From: Gammaproteobacteria bacterium
GTDB lineage: Bacteria > Pseudomonadota > Gammaproteobacteria > UBA4575
Length of the DNA: 64,000 nucleotides
Assembly: GCA_022824965.1 (NCBI GenBank)
Contig: JAJDYY010000008.1
Coordinates: 575,482 to 639,481 of the forward strand
Reading direction: 5' to 3'
The notes beneath the pieces are model-generated. The model saw only the letters and a program-made list of their open reading frames with translations. It was not told the DNA's origin and made no database searches. How positions within the stretch are numbered: position 1 is the first letter of the stretch; each line of letters starts with the position of its first letter. Positions 44,094 through 53,063 of this stretch are shown here, one piece after another. The position numbers were made by a program, and so were the translations under genes.

Positions 44094-44627
44094 CTACAGT
44101 TCTTCAACCGAGATACTTGTATTGGTGTAAATGCAAATGCCCGCAGCAATATTCAGTGCCTTGAGCACAATCTCCTTGGCACTCAGTCCGGTGTCATCCA
44201 GTAGGGCCCGGGCGGCGGCCTGCGCATACGGACCTCCGGAACCAATCGCGACCAGAGCGTCTTCCGGTTCGATGACATCGCCGTTGCCTGAAATAATCAG
44301 CGACGTGGATTGATCCGATACTGCGAGCAGGGCTTCGAGCCTGCGAAGCAGGCGGTCAGTACGCCAGTCCTTGGCAAGTTCCACGGCTGCACGGGTTAGC
44401 TGGCCATTGTGCTGTTCCAGCTTGGATTCGAAACGCTCGAACAGGGTAAACGCATCGGCGGTTCCTCCGGCAAAGCCCGCAATGACTTTGTCTTCATACA
44501 GCCTGCGGATCTTGCACGCATTGGACTTCATGACGGTGTTGCCCAGGGATACCTGGCCATCTCCTCCCAGCGCCACCTTGCCATTGCGTCTGACACTGAG
44601 AATCGTAGTACCTTCAAATTGTTGCAT
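44094..44627 (-). CDS. hslV: ATP-dependent protease peptidase subunit HslV (with short propeptide)
   Basis: 177-aa proteasome-like peptidase. Core [21 protein letters not shown] and the [17 protein letters not shown] segment are diagnostic. In E. coli the catalytic Thr directly follows the start Met; here the start MQQFEG precedes TT, so a six-residue propeptide must be removed, as known for several beta-proteobacterial HslV proteins (MEQFHG-type). No ATG lies closer to the Thr. C-terminal [10 protein letters not shown] as usual. Cotranscribed with hslU. Confidence 0.96.
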   Translation of the reverse strand: MQQFEGTTILSVRRNGKVALGGDGQVSLGNTVMKSNACKIRRLYEDKVIAGFAGGTADAFTLFERFESKLEQHNGQLTRAAVELAKDWRTDRLLRRLEALLAVSDQSTSLIISGNGDVIEPEDALVAIGSGGPYAQAAARALLDDTGLSAKEIVLKALNIAAGICIYTNTSISVEEL

Positions 44628-44752
44628 TCACGTAGCGCCTGTGTGACAGGTTCTTAGTTGCAGGATATCGAATGCAAGGAGCAATCCCGACACCTTGCCG
44701 AAGCCAGATTATCAAAAACCACAGGCAGATTATACCGGGCGAAAGGTGCGGA

Positions 44753-45700
44753 TTATTTTTCGCCAGAAGCGGATCTTTTGCGGGATGGGTTTTTTCTGGC
44801 ACGCGGATGCGTGCGGTCATAGACCTGTGCTAGGTGTTGAAAATCCAGGTGGGTGTAGATCTGTGTCGTACTGATGTCTGCATGCCCCAGCATTTCCTGC
44901 ACGGCTCTCAAATCACCGCTGGATTCCAGCAAATGACTCGCAAACGAATGACGCAGCATGTGCGGATGCACATGCTTGTCCAAGCCATGTTTGCGAGCAA
45001 GGCGCGCCATGCGTAGCTGTACGGCACGTGCGGACAATCGCCGGCCGCGGTTGCTGATGAATACCGCATTCTCACCCTCGACGACCCAGGCCTTGCGCGC
45101 ATCCAGCCACTTCCCAAGCGACTTTTTGGCCGCATGCCCCACCGGCAGGTAGCGTGGCTTGTTTCCTTTGCCCAGCACATGCACCTGGCCTTGAGGCAGG
45201 TCCAAGTCTTCGATATCCAGATTGACCAGTTCAACCAAGCGCAGTCCGGATGAGTACATCAGCTCCATCATCGCATGGTCACGCATTTCAAGCGGGCCGT
45301 GCGGGGCCTGTGCAAGCAGGCAGTTGATTTCATCCACGTCCAACAATTCGGGAAGCTTTTTCTTGGCACCCGGTGCACTCACATCAGTGACAGGATTGTT
45401 GCCTACCAGCCGTTCTCGCTGCAGGTAGCCGTAGAACCCTCTAAGAGCACTCAGGCTCCGCTGCAAACTGCGTGCGGAAATCCCCTGCCTTCGTCGCGAC
45501 CCGGCAAAATCACGCACATGCAGCGCATCTGCCTGACAGCAGTTCTTCACCTTGTCCGACTCAACGAACTCCACGAATTGCAGGATGTCCCTGCGGTAGC
45601 TTTCCACGGTGGCAGGAGAATACCTGCGCTCATCACTCAGGTAGCGCAGATATCTGTGAACGAGATCACGGGTGTCTGGCAAGCCGCTCACTGTAGCCAT
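44753..45700 (-). CDS. xerC: Tyrosine recombinase XerC
   Basis: 315 aa from ATG 45700 (a longer frame from 45820 adds unconserved residues). Partner of XerD in resolving chromosome dimers at dif. N-terminal SAM-like DNA-binding half (LSDERRYSPATVESYRRDILQF), catalytic residues Arg in SSGLRLVELVNL, Lys in VLGKGNKPRYLPV, HxxR in HMLRHSFASHLL, His in MLGHADISTTQIYTH with the nucleophile Tyr. Lies between dapF and hslV; the DUF484 gene often found between dapF and xerC is missing, leaving a 190-base gap. Confidence 0.95.
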   Translation of the reverse strand: MATVSGLPDTRDLVHRYLRYLSDERRYSPATVESYRRDILQFVEFVESDKVKNCCQADALHVRDFAGSRRRQGISARSLQRSLSALRGFYGYLQRERLVGNNPVTDVSAPGAKKKLPELLDVDEINCLLAQAPHGPLEMRDHAMMELMYSSGLRLVELVNLDIEDLDLPQGQVHVLGKGNKPRYLPVGHAAKKSLGKWLDARKAWVVEGENAVFISNRGRRLSARAVQLRMARLARKHGLDKHVHPHMLRHSFASHLLESSGDLRAVQEMLGHADISTTQIYTHLDFQHLAQVYDRTHPRARKNPSRKRSASGEK

Positions 45701-45890
45701 TATCGTTGCCTGATTGCGCTCATGTAGCCTTACCGTACCACTTGACCTGAACAAAGGGAAACAAGGACTTTGCCCGAGATGAGGCCAAGGTTCAGGAGCA
45801 ACTGACTGGCTGTACGCCACATTTTCCAGGGCTATTTCTGGCTTGACAGCATCTACACTCTAGAAACAGCATTTCGCGTGGCGTGTGTGC

Positions 45891-46721
45891 TCACAGCATC
45901 AGACTTCCTTCATAACTCAATGCTGCAGGACCGGTCATGAAAACAGGCTGATCCGGGCCGTCACACTCAATCAGCAAATGCCCTCCGGGCAGCTGGACGG
46001 ACACTCTTGTATCGAGCAAATTCTGGGACTGGCCTACCGCCACGGCAGCACATGCGCCTGAGCCACAAGCACTGGTTTCTCCTGCATCCCGTTCAAAAAC
46101 ACGCAGGGCAATATTCTGGGAATCCAGAATCTGCATAAAGCCGACGTTGACTTTACGGGGAAACATCGGGTGGGATTCGATTTCGGGACCGAGTGTGCTT
46201 ACGGGCGCATGCTCAACACTGTCTACCTGCATCACCGCATGCGGATTGCCCATTGAAACTGCACCGATTTCGACCTGTTGTTCGCCAACCTCAAGCGTGT
46301 AACTTGTACAGGCTCGTTCGGCGCCAAACGGGATCTTTTCGGGCTCAAACACGGGTGGGCCCATATCGACGGTCACGAGATCATCTTCACGAAGACTTAT
46401 CCGGTATATGCCACTGACGGTTTTGATGCTGACTGTATTCTTGTGTACGAGATTGCTGTGCCTGAGAAATTTTCCGATACAGCGGGCTCCGTTCCCGCAC
46501 TGTTCAACTTCCTCCCCATTGCGGTTGAAGACCTGATAATCAAAGTCGACTCCAGGCTGCGATGCAGGCCTCACGACAAGCACCTGGTCACAGCCTACAC
46601 CCAACCTTCGATCGGCAATCCAGCACAACTGCTCGCGACTCAAACAGACATCCTGATTGATGGCATCGAAGACGACAAAGTCATTGCCCAATCCATGCAT
46701 TTTTGCAAATTGTAGATGCAT
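45891..46721 (-). CDS. dapF: Diaminopimelate epimerase
   Basis: 276-aa PLP-independent racemase making meso-DAP for lysine and peptidoglycan. ATG 46721 starts the conserved MHLQFAKMHGLGNDFVVFDA; the longer frame from 46793 is dropped. The two catalytic cysteines are in EQCGNGARC and SACGSGACAAVAVG. Downstream of lysA and a methyltransferase gene, upstream of xerC: the lysA-dapF-xerC cluster. Confidence 0.97.
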   Translation of the reverse strand: MHLQFAKMHGLGNDFVVFDAINQDVCLSREQLCWIADRRLGVGCDQVLVVRPASQPGVDFDYQVFNRNGEEVEQCGNGARCIGKFLRHSNLVHKNTVSIKTVSGIYRISLREDDLVTVDMGPPVFEPEKIPFGAERACTSYTLEVGEQQVEIGAVSMGNPHAVMQVDSVEHAPVSTLGPEIESHPMFPRKVNVGFMQILDSQNIALRVFERDAGETSACGSGACAAVAVGQSQNLLDTRVSVQLPGGHLLIECDGPDQPVFMTGPAALSYEGSLML

Positions 46722-46883
46722 GCCTACCACTCCGTTCTTTATAGGGGCACACCCTGCAAGCCAAGATCTCGGGTCAAGAATATTCCCCGGCACGCCACCC
46801 GCGCAACTTCACGTGCACAACTGTACATCCGCAGCCTGTTCCAGCCACAGGCCTGTAAGCCGGACAAGATGTCCCTGGGCAGT

Positions 46884-47558
46884 TTATGTGCCCTGCAAAC
46901 GACCGGAGACGAGCAGGTGCCGGTCACTGATCGGCTCCAGCTTCAGGCCCTGCAGGCCTGCCGTGTCCAGCTGGTCCTGCACTTCATCTGGCGTGAATGC
47001 GGCCAGTAACGAATTGTGGAAGTCGCGCCGCAGAATCTCGGGCTCACCCGCCGCATAACGGGAGACGAGATCTTCGGCCTGCCCCAGCGTCTGCGGCCTG
47101 TACAGGTCACAAATGAAGATGGCCGTGCCCGGGACTGCATATCTGCGGATCGTAGTCCACAGGCTTTGAGGGTCATGAAGGTGATGCAACAGACTGTTCG
47201 AGACAATGGCCTGATAGTTTTTCTGCGGAAGCTCGCAGTCCGGCAAGCATTGCAGGTGCAGCGAGATCTGGTGCTGCAGGCCAGCGTGCTCAATGCGTGT
47301 TCGTGCCTGCTCCAGCATGAAATGTGCACCATCCACGGCATCGATTCTGCAATCCGGGTAGAGGCGTGCAAACCGGATCGAGATGTCTGCCGGACCGCAA
47401 CCCAAATCCAGCACCGCATGAGGCTTCTCGTGCTTCCCGAAAATGCGGCAAAAGTGTGCCACGATGGCACTGTGTGCATCCTCGAAATCTGCATGGGCAT
47501 AGGCCTTGGCCTGTGCCGGATCATTCATCAGTTCAGGTTCGGGTAAACGCTCCATCAA
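46884..47558 (-). CDS. Class I SAM-dependent methyltransferase
   Basis: 224-aa Rossmann-fold methyltransferase: motif I AVLDLGCGPADISIRFA, acidic loop CRIDAVDGAHFMLEQAR, motif IV region YQAIVSNSLLHHLHDPQSLW, and AIFICDLYRPQTL. Its ATG overlaps the lysA stop by four bases (ATGA, 47555-47558), so it is translationally coupled to lysine synthesis, although no methylation is known in that pathway. Substrate unknown; the HHLHDP segment resembles methyltransferases acting on small molecules. Confidence 0.88.
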   Translation of the reverse strand: MMERLPEPELMNDPAQAKAYAHADFEDAHSAIVAHFCRIFGKHEKPHAVLDLGCGPADISIRFARLYPDCRIDAVDGAHFMLEQARTRIEHAGLQHQISLHLQCLPDCELPQKNYQAIVSNSLLHHLHDPQSLWTTIRRYAVPGTAIFICDLYRPQTLGQAEDLVSRYAAGEPEILRRDFHNSLLAAFTPDEVQDQLDTAGLQGLKLEPISDRHLLVSGRLQGT

Positions 47559-48802
47559 CTCGGAATCATCTCATCCGCAAACAATTGTTCAACACTTTCG
47601 CGCTTGCGTATCAGCCATGACTGGTCGCCATCGACCAGGATTTCAGCCGGGCGCATCCGGGAATTGTAGTTGCTTGCCATCACAAACCCGTAAGCGCCCG
47701 CATCGCGGATTGCAAGCAGACTGCCCTGTCGAATACACAATTTACGCTGGCTGGCGAACCAGTCCGAGCTTTCGCAAACGGGCCCGACCACATCATAGAG
47801 CGCCTCCTCTCCGGCTTCCTTGCAAACCGGGCTGATCTCATGCCAGGCCGAATACAAAGATGGACGCAGGAAATCATTCATGGCGGCGTCCACCAGCGCG
47901 AAACTTTTCTGCGTGGTGTGTTTCAGATACTCCACCCTGCACAGCAGCAGTCCCGCCCTGCCCACAATGGCACGGCCTGGTTCAATGACCAGCTCAAGCT
48001 GTCGGTCCTGCATGAAAGGGTGTAAAGCCTGTGCATACTCCTGTGGACTTGGCGCGGCATCTTCAGGCCCATACGGGATTCCCAGTCCGCCGCCCACATC
48101 CACATGCTGCAAACGGATGCCCTGCCCGTGGAGGCGATCCACCAGTTCGAAAATTTTCTCGAAACTGGCCTGAAAGGGAGCCAGGTCCAGCAATTGAGAA
48201 CCGATATGACAGTCTATGCCCACAGCGTGCAGGTGGCTGCTTTGTGCAACCCTCTGGTAGAAATCCCAGGCCTGGTCAATCTCCACGCCGAACTTGTTGT
48301 CCTTGAGGCCCGTGGAGATATACGGGTGTGTACTGGGGTCGACATCGGGATTGACACGCAGAGAGACGCTGGCGGGGATGCCCATCTCCTTGGCGATGGA
48401 CTCCAGGCGGTCAAGCTCATCGCCGGATTCAATATTGAAACAGTAGATCCCGGCAAGCAGGGCGCGGCGTATTTCATCAGCACGTTTGGCGACACCGGAA
48501 AAAACGACTTTTCCAGCATCTCCGCCTGCACGGATCACCCGCTCCAGCTCGCCTCCGGAGACCACATCAAATCCGGCACCAAGCTCTGCCAACAAACTCA
48601 GTATGGCCAGGTTGGAGTTTGCCTTGACCGCATAACAGATTCTCGTTGGCCAGTTCTGCAGGGCGTCAGCGAACGCCTGGTAGTTGCTTTGTATACAGGC
48701 CTTCGAGTAAATGTAGCAGGGTGTTCCATAAGCGTCCGCGAGTTTCGAACAGCTCACTTCCTCGGCATACAGCTGGTTGTCACGGTACGTGAATGGATTC
48801 AT
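47555..48802 (-). CDS. lysA: Diaminopimelate decarboxylase
   Basis: 415-aa PLP enzyme giving L-lysine from meso-DAP. PLP lysine in CYAVKANSNLAILSLL, then VFSGVAKRADEI, IDCHIGSQLLDLAPF, VGGGLGIPYG, and VIEPGRAIVGRAG; substrate-binding Cys in VGPVCESSDWF. N-terminus NPFTYRDNQLYAEEV is standard. 47 bases downstream of the tiny lptM-like gene, same strand, and coupled to the methyltransferase. Confidence 0.97.
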   Translation of the reverse strand: MNPFTYRDNQLYAEEVSCSKLADAYGTPCYIYSKACIQSNYQAFADALQNWPTRICYAVKANSNLAILSLLAELGAGFDVVSGGELERVIRAGGDAGKVVFSGVAKRADEIRRALLAGIYCFNIESGDELDRLESIAKEMGIPASVSLRVNPDVDPSTHPYISTGLKDNKFGVEIDQAWDFYQRVAQSSHLHAVGIDCHIGSQLLDLAPFQASFEKIFELVDRLHGQGIRLQHVDVGGGLGIPYGPEDAAPSPQEYAQALHPFMQDRQLELVIEPGRAIVGRAGLLLCRVEYLKHTTQKSFALVDAAMNDFLRPSLYSAWHEISPVCKEAGEEALYDVVGPVCESSDWFASQRKLCIRQGSLLAIRDAGAYGFVMASNYNSRMRPAEILVDGDQSWLIRKRESVEQLFADEMIPS

Positions 48803-48849
48803 GAGACCGATGGGTTCACATGCCGCTTGAATTCAGTCGCTTGCACATG

Positions 48850-48987
48850 CTAGCTGGAGAATTGACCTTTGATCTTTTGTTTAGGAACATCCTCAGGCAG
48901 ATAGAGATCACCGGTCTGACCGCAGCCCGCAAGGGCTACCAGAAAGGAGAACATCAAAATGAAGGCATATAATCTCGGCTGAAACAC
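48850..48987 (-). CDS. lptM: LPS translocon maturation chaperone LptM (YifL-like small lipoprotein)
   Basis: A 45-aa gene, too short for usual ORF cut-offs. GTG start at 48987 with AGGGG six bases upstream. Sequence features: short helix FILMFSFLVALAGC with lipobox LAGC (Cys22) followed by GQTGDLYLPEDVPKQK, equivalent to the GLKGPLYFP segment of E. coli YifL/LptM, which helps LptD oxidative folding. Its place directly before lysA is conserved in gammaproteobacteria, which supports the call. Confidence 0.85.
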   Translation of the reverse strand: MFQPRLYAFILMFSFLVALAGCGQTGDLYLPEDVPKQKIKGQFSS

Positions 48988-49058
48988 TGACGCACCCCTG
49001 TCCTTTTAACCAGACATCATTGTATAGACCATTCCACTGACAGGAAACTATCATTACC

Positions 49059-49721
49059 ATGGCCCTGGCCACCATCTCGATCGACACCCAAGACCATCCG
49101 GAACATGCCGTGATCTGGCTGCATGGCCTTGGGGCAAGCGGGCATGATTTCGAGCCTATCGTCGAACAGCTAGAACTTCCTGCAAGCCTGCGTGTGCGTT
49201 TTGTCTTCCCGCATGCACCAACCCGTCCGATCACCCTGAATGACGGCATGCCCCTGAAGGCCTGGTACGATATCTACGGACTCGACATGAACAGTCCGCA
49301 GGATGAAAAAGGCCTGGAGCAGAGTGCAAGCGATGTTCGCGCCCTGATCGAGCAGCTCGTGCAATCCGGCATCGCTTCACAGCGCATTATTCTTGCAGGC
49401 TTTTCACAGGGAGGTGCACAATGCCTGTACACGGGACTGTCCTGCGACTACCGCCTGGCAGGTATCCTGGCGATATCGTGCTGGCTGCCACTTCACGAGA
49501 AATTTCCTGTCTATGCGCGCAGGGCGGACCGGTCGCTGCCCATCCTGCTGCTGCACGGCATGTATGATGTGACGATCCCCATCACCTCGGCTGAACTCAG
49601 CCGCGAAACCCTCGAGCAGCAGGGATTCACCGTCACCTGGCGGTCCTATCCGTGCGCGCACACGGTATCCCCGGAAGAAGTCAGGGACATTCGCACCTGG
49701 CTGCTGAAGTGCTGGCAGTAG
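49059..49721 (+). CDS. Alpha/beta hydrolase (carboxylesterase/phospholipase family)
   Basis: 220-aa cytosolic serine hydrolase of the Pseudomonas carboxylesterase II / acyl-protein thioesterase group. Oxyanion region AVIWLHGLGASGHDF, nucleophile elbow LAGFSQGGAQCLYTG, Asp in LLHGMYDVTIP and His in YPCAHTVSPEE form the triad. Short-chain ester or thioester substrates are expected. Divergent from lptM-lysA; convergent with argH. Confidence 0.92.
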   Translation: MALATISIDTQDHPEHAVIWLHGLGASGHDFEPIVEQLELPASLRVRFVFPHAPTRPITLNDGMPLKAWYDIYGLDMNSPQDEKGLEQSASDVRALIEQLVQSGIASQRIILAGFSQGGAQCLYTGLSCDYRLAGILAISCWLPLHEKFPVYARRADRSLPILLLHGMYDVTIPITSAELSRETLEQQGFTVTWRSYPCAHTVSPEEVRDIRTWLLKCWQ

Positions 49722-49730
49722 CGTGCGCTG

Positions 49731-51131
49731 TCAGGAGCGCTTGAACTCCTTCAGACGCTGGTGTGCACGCTTGACCTGTGCGGCCACCTGTTTCGGTGAA
49801 GTACCGCCGTAGGTGTTTTTGGAATTCACGGAACCCTGCAGGGAGAGGATGTCGAATACATCTTTTTCAATTTGCGGGCTGAAGCTTTGCAGCTCCTGCA
49901 CACTGAGCTCATCGAGTCGTTTGTGCTCGGCAAGCGCATACTTGACTGCCTGGCCGACGATTTCATGCGCCTCCCGGAACGGCACTCCCTTCTGTACCAG
50001 ATAATCTGCGAGGTCAGTGGCCGTCGCGTGGCCCTGTTGTGCCGCCGCGAGCAACTGAGCCTGGTTGACCTGCAGATGCGGCAGCATGTCGGCGAAGGCG
50101 ATGACACAGTCATTGACCGTGTCTATGGTATCGAACAGGGGTTCCTTGTCCTCCTGGTTGTCCTTGTTGTAGGCCAGTGGCTGACTCTTCATGAGCGTCA
50201 GCAGGGCAAAAAGATTGGCGTACACGCGGGCGCTCTTGCCGCGCACAAGTTCGGGAACATCAGGATTCTTTTTTTGCGGCATGATCGATGAGCCGGTACA
50301 AAACCGATCCGGCAACTCGACAAAATTGAATTGTGCCGAGGTCCACAACACCAGTTCTTCGGCAATGCGTGACAGGTGCATGAACAGTATGGCTGCAAAG
50401 GCGCAGAACTCGACGGCAAAATCGCGGTCACTGACTGCGTCCAGGCTGTTGTCGCAAGGCCGGGCAAACTGCAGCTGTTGGGATACAAATTCCTGGTCCA
50501 GGGGAAAACTGCTGCCGGCAAGCGCCGCAGCTCCCAGCGGCAACACGTTCACGCTTTCCCGGCACTGTGAAAGGCGCACCCGGTCACGATGAATCATTTC
50601 AAACCAGGCCAGCATGTGGTGCCCAAACGTGATGGCTTGTGCGACCTGCAAATGCGTGAAACCGGGCATGATGGTATCGACTTCACGCTCTGCCAGCGCG
50701 ATCATGGCAAGCTGCAGTTTTTCCAGCTGAGGGTCGATTTCATCGATGGCGTCTCGCAGGTACATGCGAACGTCTGTCACGACCTGATCATTGCGCGAGC
50801 GCCCGGCATGCAAGCGCTTGCCCGCTTCACCTGTCAATTCGACCAGGCGCGACTCGATATTCATGTGCAGGTCTTCCAAGGCACGGTCCCATGGGAAGAC
50901 ACCGGATTCGATCTCGTCTGAAATCGTGTCCAGTGCCTGCAGCAGCTTGTCGCAGTCGCGCTCGTCCAGTACGCCTATGCGCGCGAGCATTCGGGCATGC
51001 GCACGGGAGGCCAGGAGGTCTTGCTTGTACAGTCGCTGGTCAAATCCTACGGACGCACTGAACTGTTCGACAAATTCATCTGTCGCTTCGCTGAATCGCC
51101 CGCCCCATGGCTTTGTGCTTTTGTCCTTCAT
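49731..51131 (-). CDS. argH: Argininosuccinate lyase
   Basis: Last step of arginine synthesis (argininosuccinate to arginine and fumarate). ATG 51131 gives 466 aa beginning [20 protein letters not shown], right for the family; the frame could start 39 bases earlier. Fumarase-superfamily signature [16 protein letters not shown], active-site His in [13 protein letters not shown], and [16 protein letters not shown]. Divergent from hemC, a widely conserved pair in gammaproteobacteria. Confidence 0.97.
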   Translation of the reverse strand: MKDKSTKPWGGRFSEATDEFVEQFSASVGFDQRLYKQDLLASRAHARMLARIGVLDERDCDKLLQALDTISDEIESGVFPWDRALEDLHMNIESRLVELTGEAGKRLHAGRSRNDQVVTDVRMYLRDAIDEIDPQLEKLQLAMIALAEREVDTIMPGFTHLQVAQAITFGHHMLAWFEMIHRDRVRLSQCRESVNVLPLGAAALAGSSFPLDQEFVSQQLQFARPCDNSLDAVSDRDFAVEFCAFAAILFMHLSRIAEELVLWTSAQFNFVELPDRFCTGSSIMPQKKNPDVPELVRGKSARVYANLFALLTLMKSQPLAYNKDNQEDKEPLFDTIDTVNDCVIAFADMLPHLQVNQAQLLAAAQQGHATATDLADYLVQKGVPFREAHEIVGQAVKYALAEHKRLDELSVQELQSFSPQIEKDVFDILSLQGSVNSKNTYGGTSPKQVAAQVKRAHQRLKEFKRS

Positions 51132-51309
51132 CCCGCTGGTCCAAGTAATCAAACAGGGATTATCCCCCAAATCAGCCTAAGCTAAATGGCTTCTTGATGT
51201 AAAACAACCATTTTAGACGGCCGAAGAACTTTTTGCTTCCAAAGCGATAAAATATGCAGCACAGTACGCCAACCCCGATTGACTGAACGAAGCACACAAA
51301 CAATATTTC

Positions 51310-52224
51310 GTGCATGTAAGAATCGCCACGCGCAGTAGTGCGCTTGCCCTGTGGCAGGCTGAAGAGGTGTCGCGTCTGCTGCGACAGGAGCATTCCGGGC
51401 TGTCTACGGAACTGGTCAAAATGACTACTACCGGAGACCGCCTGTTACAGAAGTCTTTAGCGACACAGGGCGGTAAAGGCCTGTTCATCAAGGAACTGGA
51501 AAACGGGCTGCTCGAAGGCCTGGCGGACATCGCCGTGCACTCCATGAAAGACGTGCCGGTCGAACTCCCACCAGAACTGCACCTGCCCGTCATACTCAAA
51601 CGAGAGAACCCGTACGATGCGCTCGTGTCAAACCGGTATGCGAGCCTTGAGGCGTTGCCGGCAAATGCGGTCATCGGGACCGCGAGCCTGCGTCGCGCCT
51701 GCCAACTCAAGGCATCATTTCCGGGACTCAAGATCAAGCTTTTGCGCGGCAATGTCAGTACCCGGCTTGCCAGACTGGACGCGGGAGATTACGACGCCAT
51801 CCTGCTGGCAGTCGCCGGGCTGAAACGTCTTGGCCTCGAGCAACGCGTTCGCACCTGTCTGACCGTGAAACAGATGATACCGGCCATCGGCCAAGGCGCG
51901 ATCGGCATTGAATGCCGCAAAGACGACCCACAGATCGAGTCGCTGATCCGGCCACTCAACCACGAAGATACCCAAATTTGCATCTTGGCAGAGCGTGCCG
52001 TCAGCCAGGCCCTGCAAGGAGGATGTCAACTTCCGATAGCCGGGTTTGCCAAGCTGGATCACGAAAGACTCATCCTGTGCGCACTCGTAGGCGACCCAGA
52101 GGGCGGACAGCTTTGTCGCAGCGATCGTACCGGCCACAAAGAGGATCCTGTTTTGCTGGGCCAGCAGGTGGCCGCTGAGCTGCGTGCGCAGGGTGCCGAC
52201 GAGATCCTGACAGGATTATCCTGA
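51310..52224 (+). CDS. hemC: Hydroxymethylbilane synthase
   Basis: 304-aa porphobilinogen deaminase joining four porphobilinogens. GTG start. N-terminal VRIATRSSALALWQAEEV, cofactor-contacting Arg in GTASLRRACQL and RGNVSTRL, catalytic Asp in VHSMKDVPV, and the dipyrromethane-bearing Cys in LQGGCQLPIAGFAKL. First gene of hemCDXY. Confidence 0.97.
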   Translation: MHVRIATRSSALALWQAEEVSRLLRQEHSGLSTELVKMTTTGDRLLQKSLATQGGKGLFIKELENGLLEGLADIAVHSMKDVPVELPPELHLPVILKRENPYDALVSNRYASLEALPANAVIGTASLRRACQLKASFPGLKIKLLRGNVSTRLARLDAGDYDAILLAVAGLKRLGLEQRVRTCLTVKQMIPAIGQGAIGIECRKDDPQIESLIRPLNHEDTQICILAERAVSQALQGGCQLPIAGFAKLDHERLILCALVGDPEGGQLCRSDRTGHKEDPVLLGQQVAAELRAQGADEILTGLS

Positions 52225-52264
52225 TCCGGGTCTCGAGGTTGGTATACGCAAACCAGCGAAAGCA

Positions 52265-53044
52265 ATGAGCATGACCGGTCGCGAACCTCTGGCAGACAAG
52301 ACCGTTGTAGTCACCCGTCCCGTGGCCCAGGCCCAAAACCTGCTGTTATCCCTGAAAAAGTTCCCGGTCAAGATCGTGCATTTTCCCACGATTGACATCC
52401 GTTCGGTGGAAGACCCCAGTGTGGCAACCCGCCTGTTTCAGAACCTGGCAACGTACGACACTGTCATTTTCAACAGTGCAAATGCGGTGCATCATGCAAT
52501 GCTGCTGATACAGAAACTGCAATTGACATTCAGCACACAGTGCATTGCAACGCTGGGACCGGCGACTCAGGCTGCCCTGAGTCAGTATGGCGTGCCGACA
52601 GACATCGTGCCCGAGACTGGATTCCGCAGTGAAGACCTGCTGGCCCTGGAAGAACTGCAAGGGCAATCCATACTGATTGTCCGGGGGGTCGGCGGGCGTG
52701 AGCACCTGGTGGCCGAACTGCGTTCTCGCGGCGCCCGGGTAGACATTGCCGAAGTTTACCGTCGAGTGCGTCCTGCGACACGCCCCGCCCTGAACCTTTG
52801 CACTTGCCCGGAAAAAGAATCAGCCATACTGATCTACAGTGTCGAGTCAGCCCGCAACCTGTGGGCCCTGTGTGCGCTCGACGAGCGAAGGTGGGTCACC
52901 AGGGTTGCGCTCATTGCCGGAAGCCGGCGTATTGGCGAAACCGCCACCGCCATCGGTTTCACGAAAAGCCCTATAATAGCCAATAATGCCAGCGATGCTG
53001 CCATGCTGGAGGCCCTGCAGACATGGGCCAGGGGATCCAGCTAA
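52265..53044 (+). CDS. hemD: Uroporphyrinogen-III synthase
   Basis: 259-aa cyclase/isomerase producing uroporphyrinogen III. Poorly conserved family; recognised by position and by VVVTRPVAQAQNL, TVIFNSANAVHHAM, IATLGPATQAALSQYG, LIVRGVGGREHLVAELRSRG and EVYRRVRP. 40 bases after hemC, 19 before hemX. Confidence 0.95.
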   Translation: MSMTGREPLADKTVVVTRPVAQAQNLLLSLKKFPVKIVHFPTIDIRSVEDPSVATRLFQNLATYDTVIFNSANAVHHAMLLIQKLQLTFSTQCIATLGPATQAALSQYGVPTDIVPETGFRSEDLLALEELQGQSILIVRGVGGREHLVAELRSRGARVDIAEVYRRVRPATRPALNLCTCPEKESAILIYSVESARNLWALCALDERRWVTRVALIAGSRRIGETATAIGFTKSPIIANNASDAAMLEALQTWARGSS

Positions 53045-53063
53045 ACATACAGCACGCCAAACG

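Noticed and set aside
44628..44752. Heat-shock (sigma-32) promoter for hslVU
   Set aside because: A TATAAT -10 is visible on the minus strand but no CTTGAAA / CCCCAT pair at the right spacing could be found.
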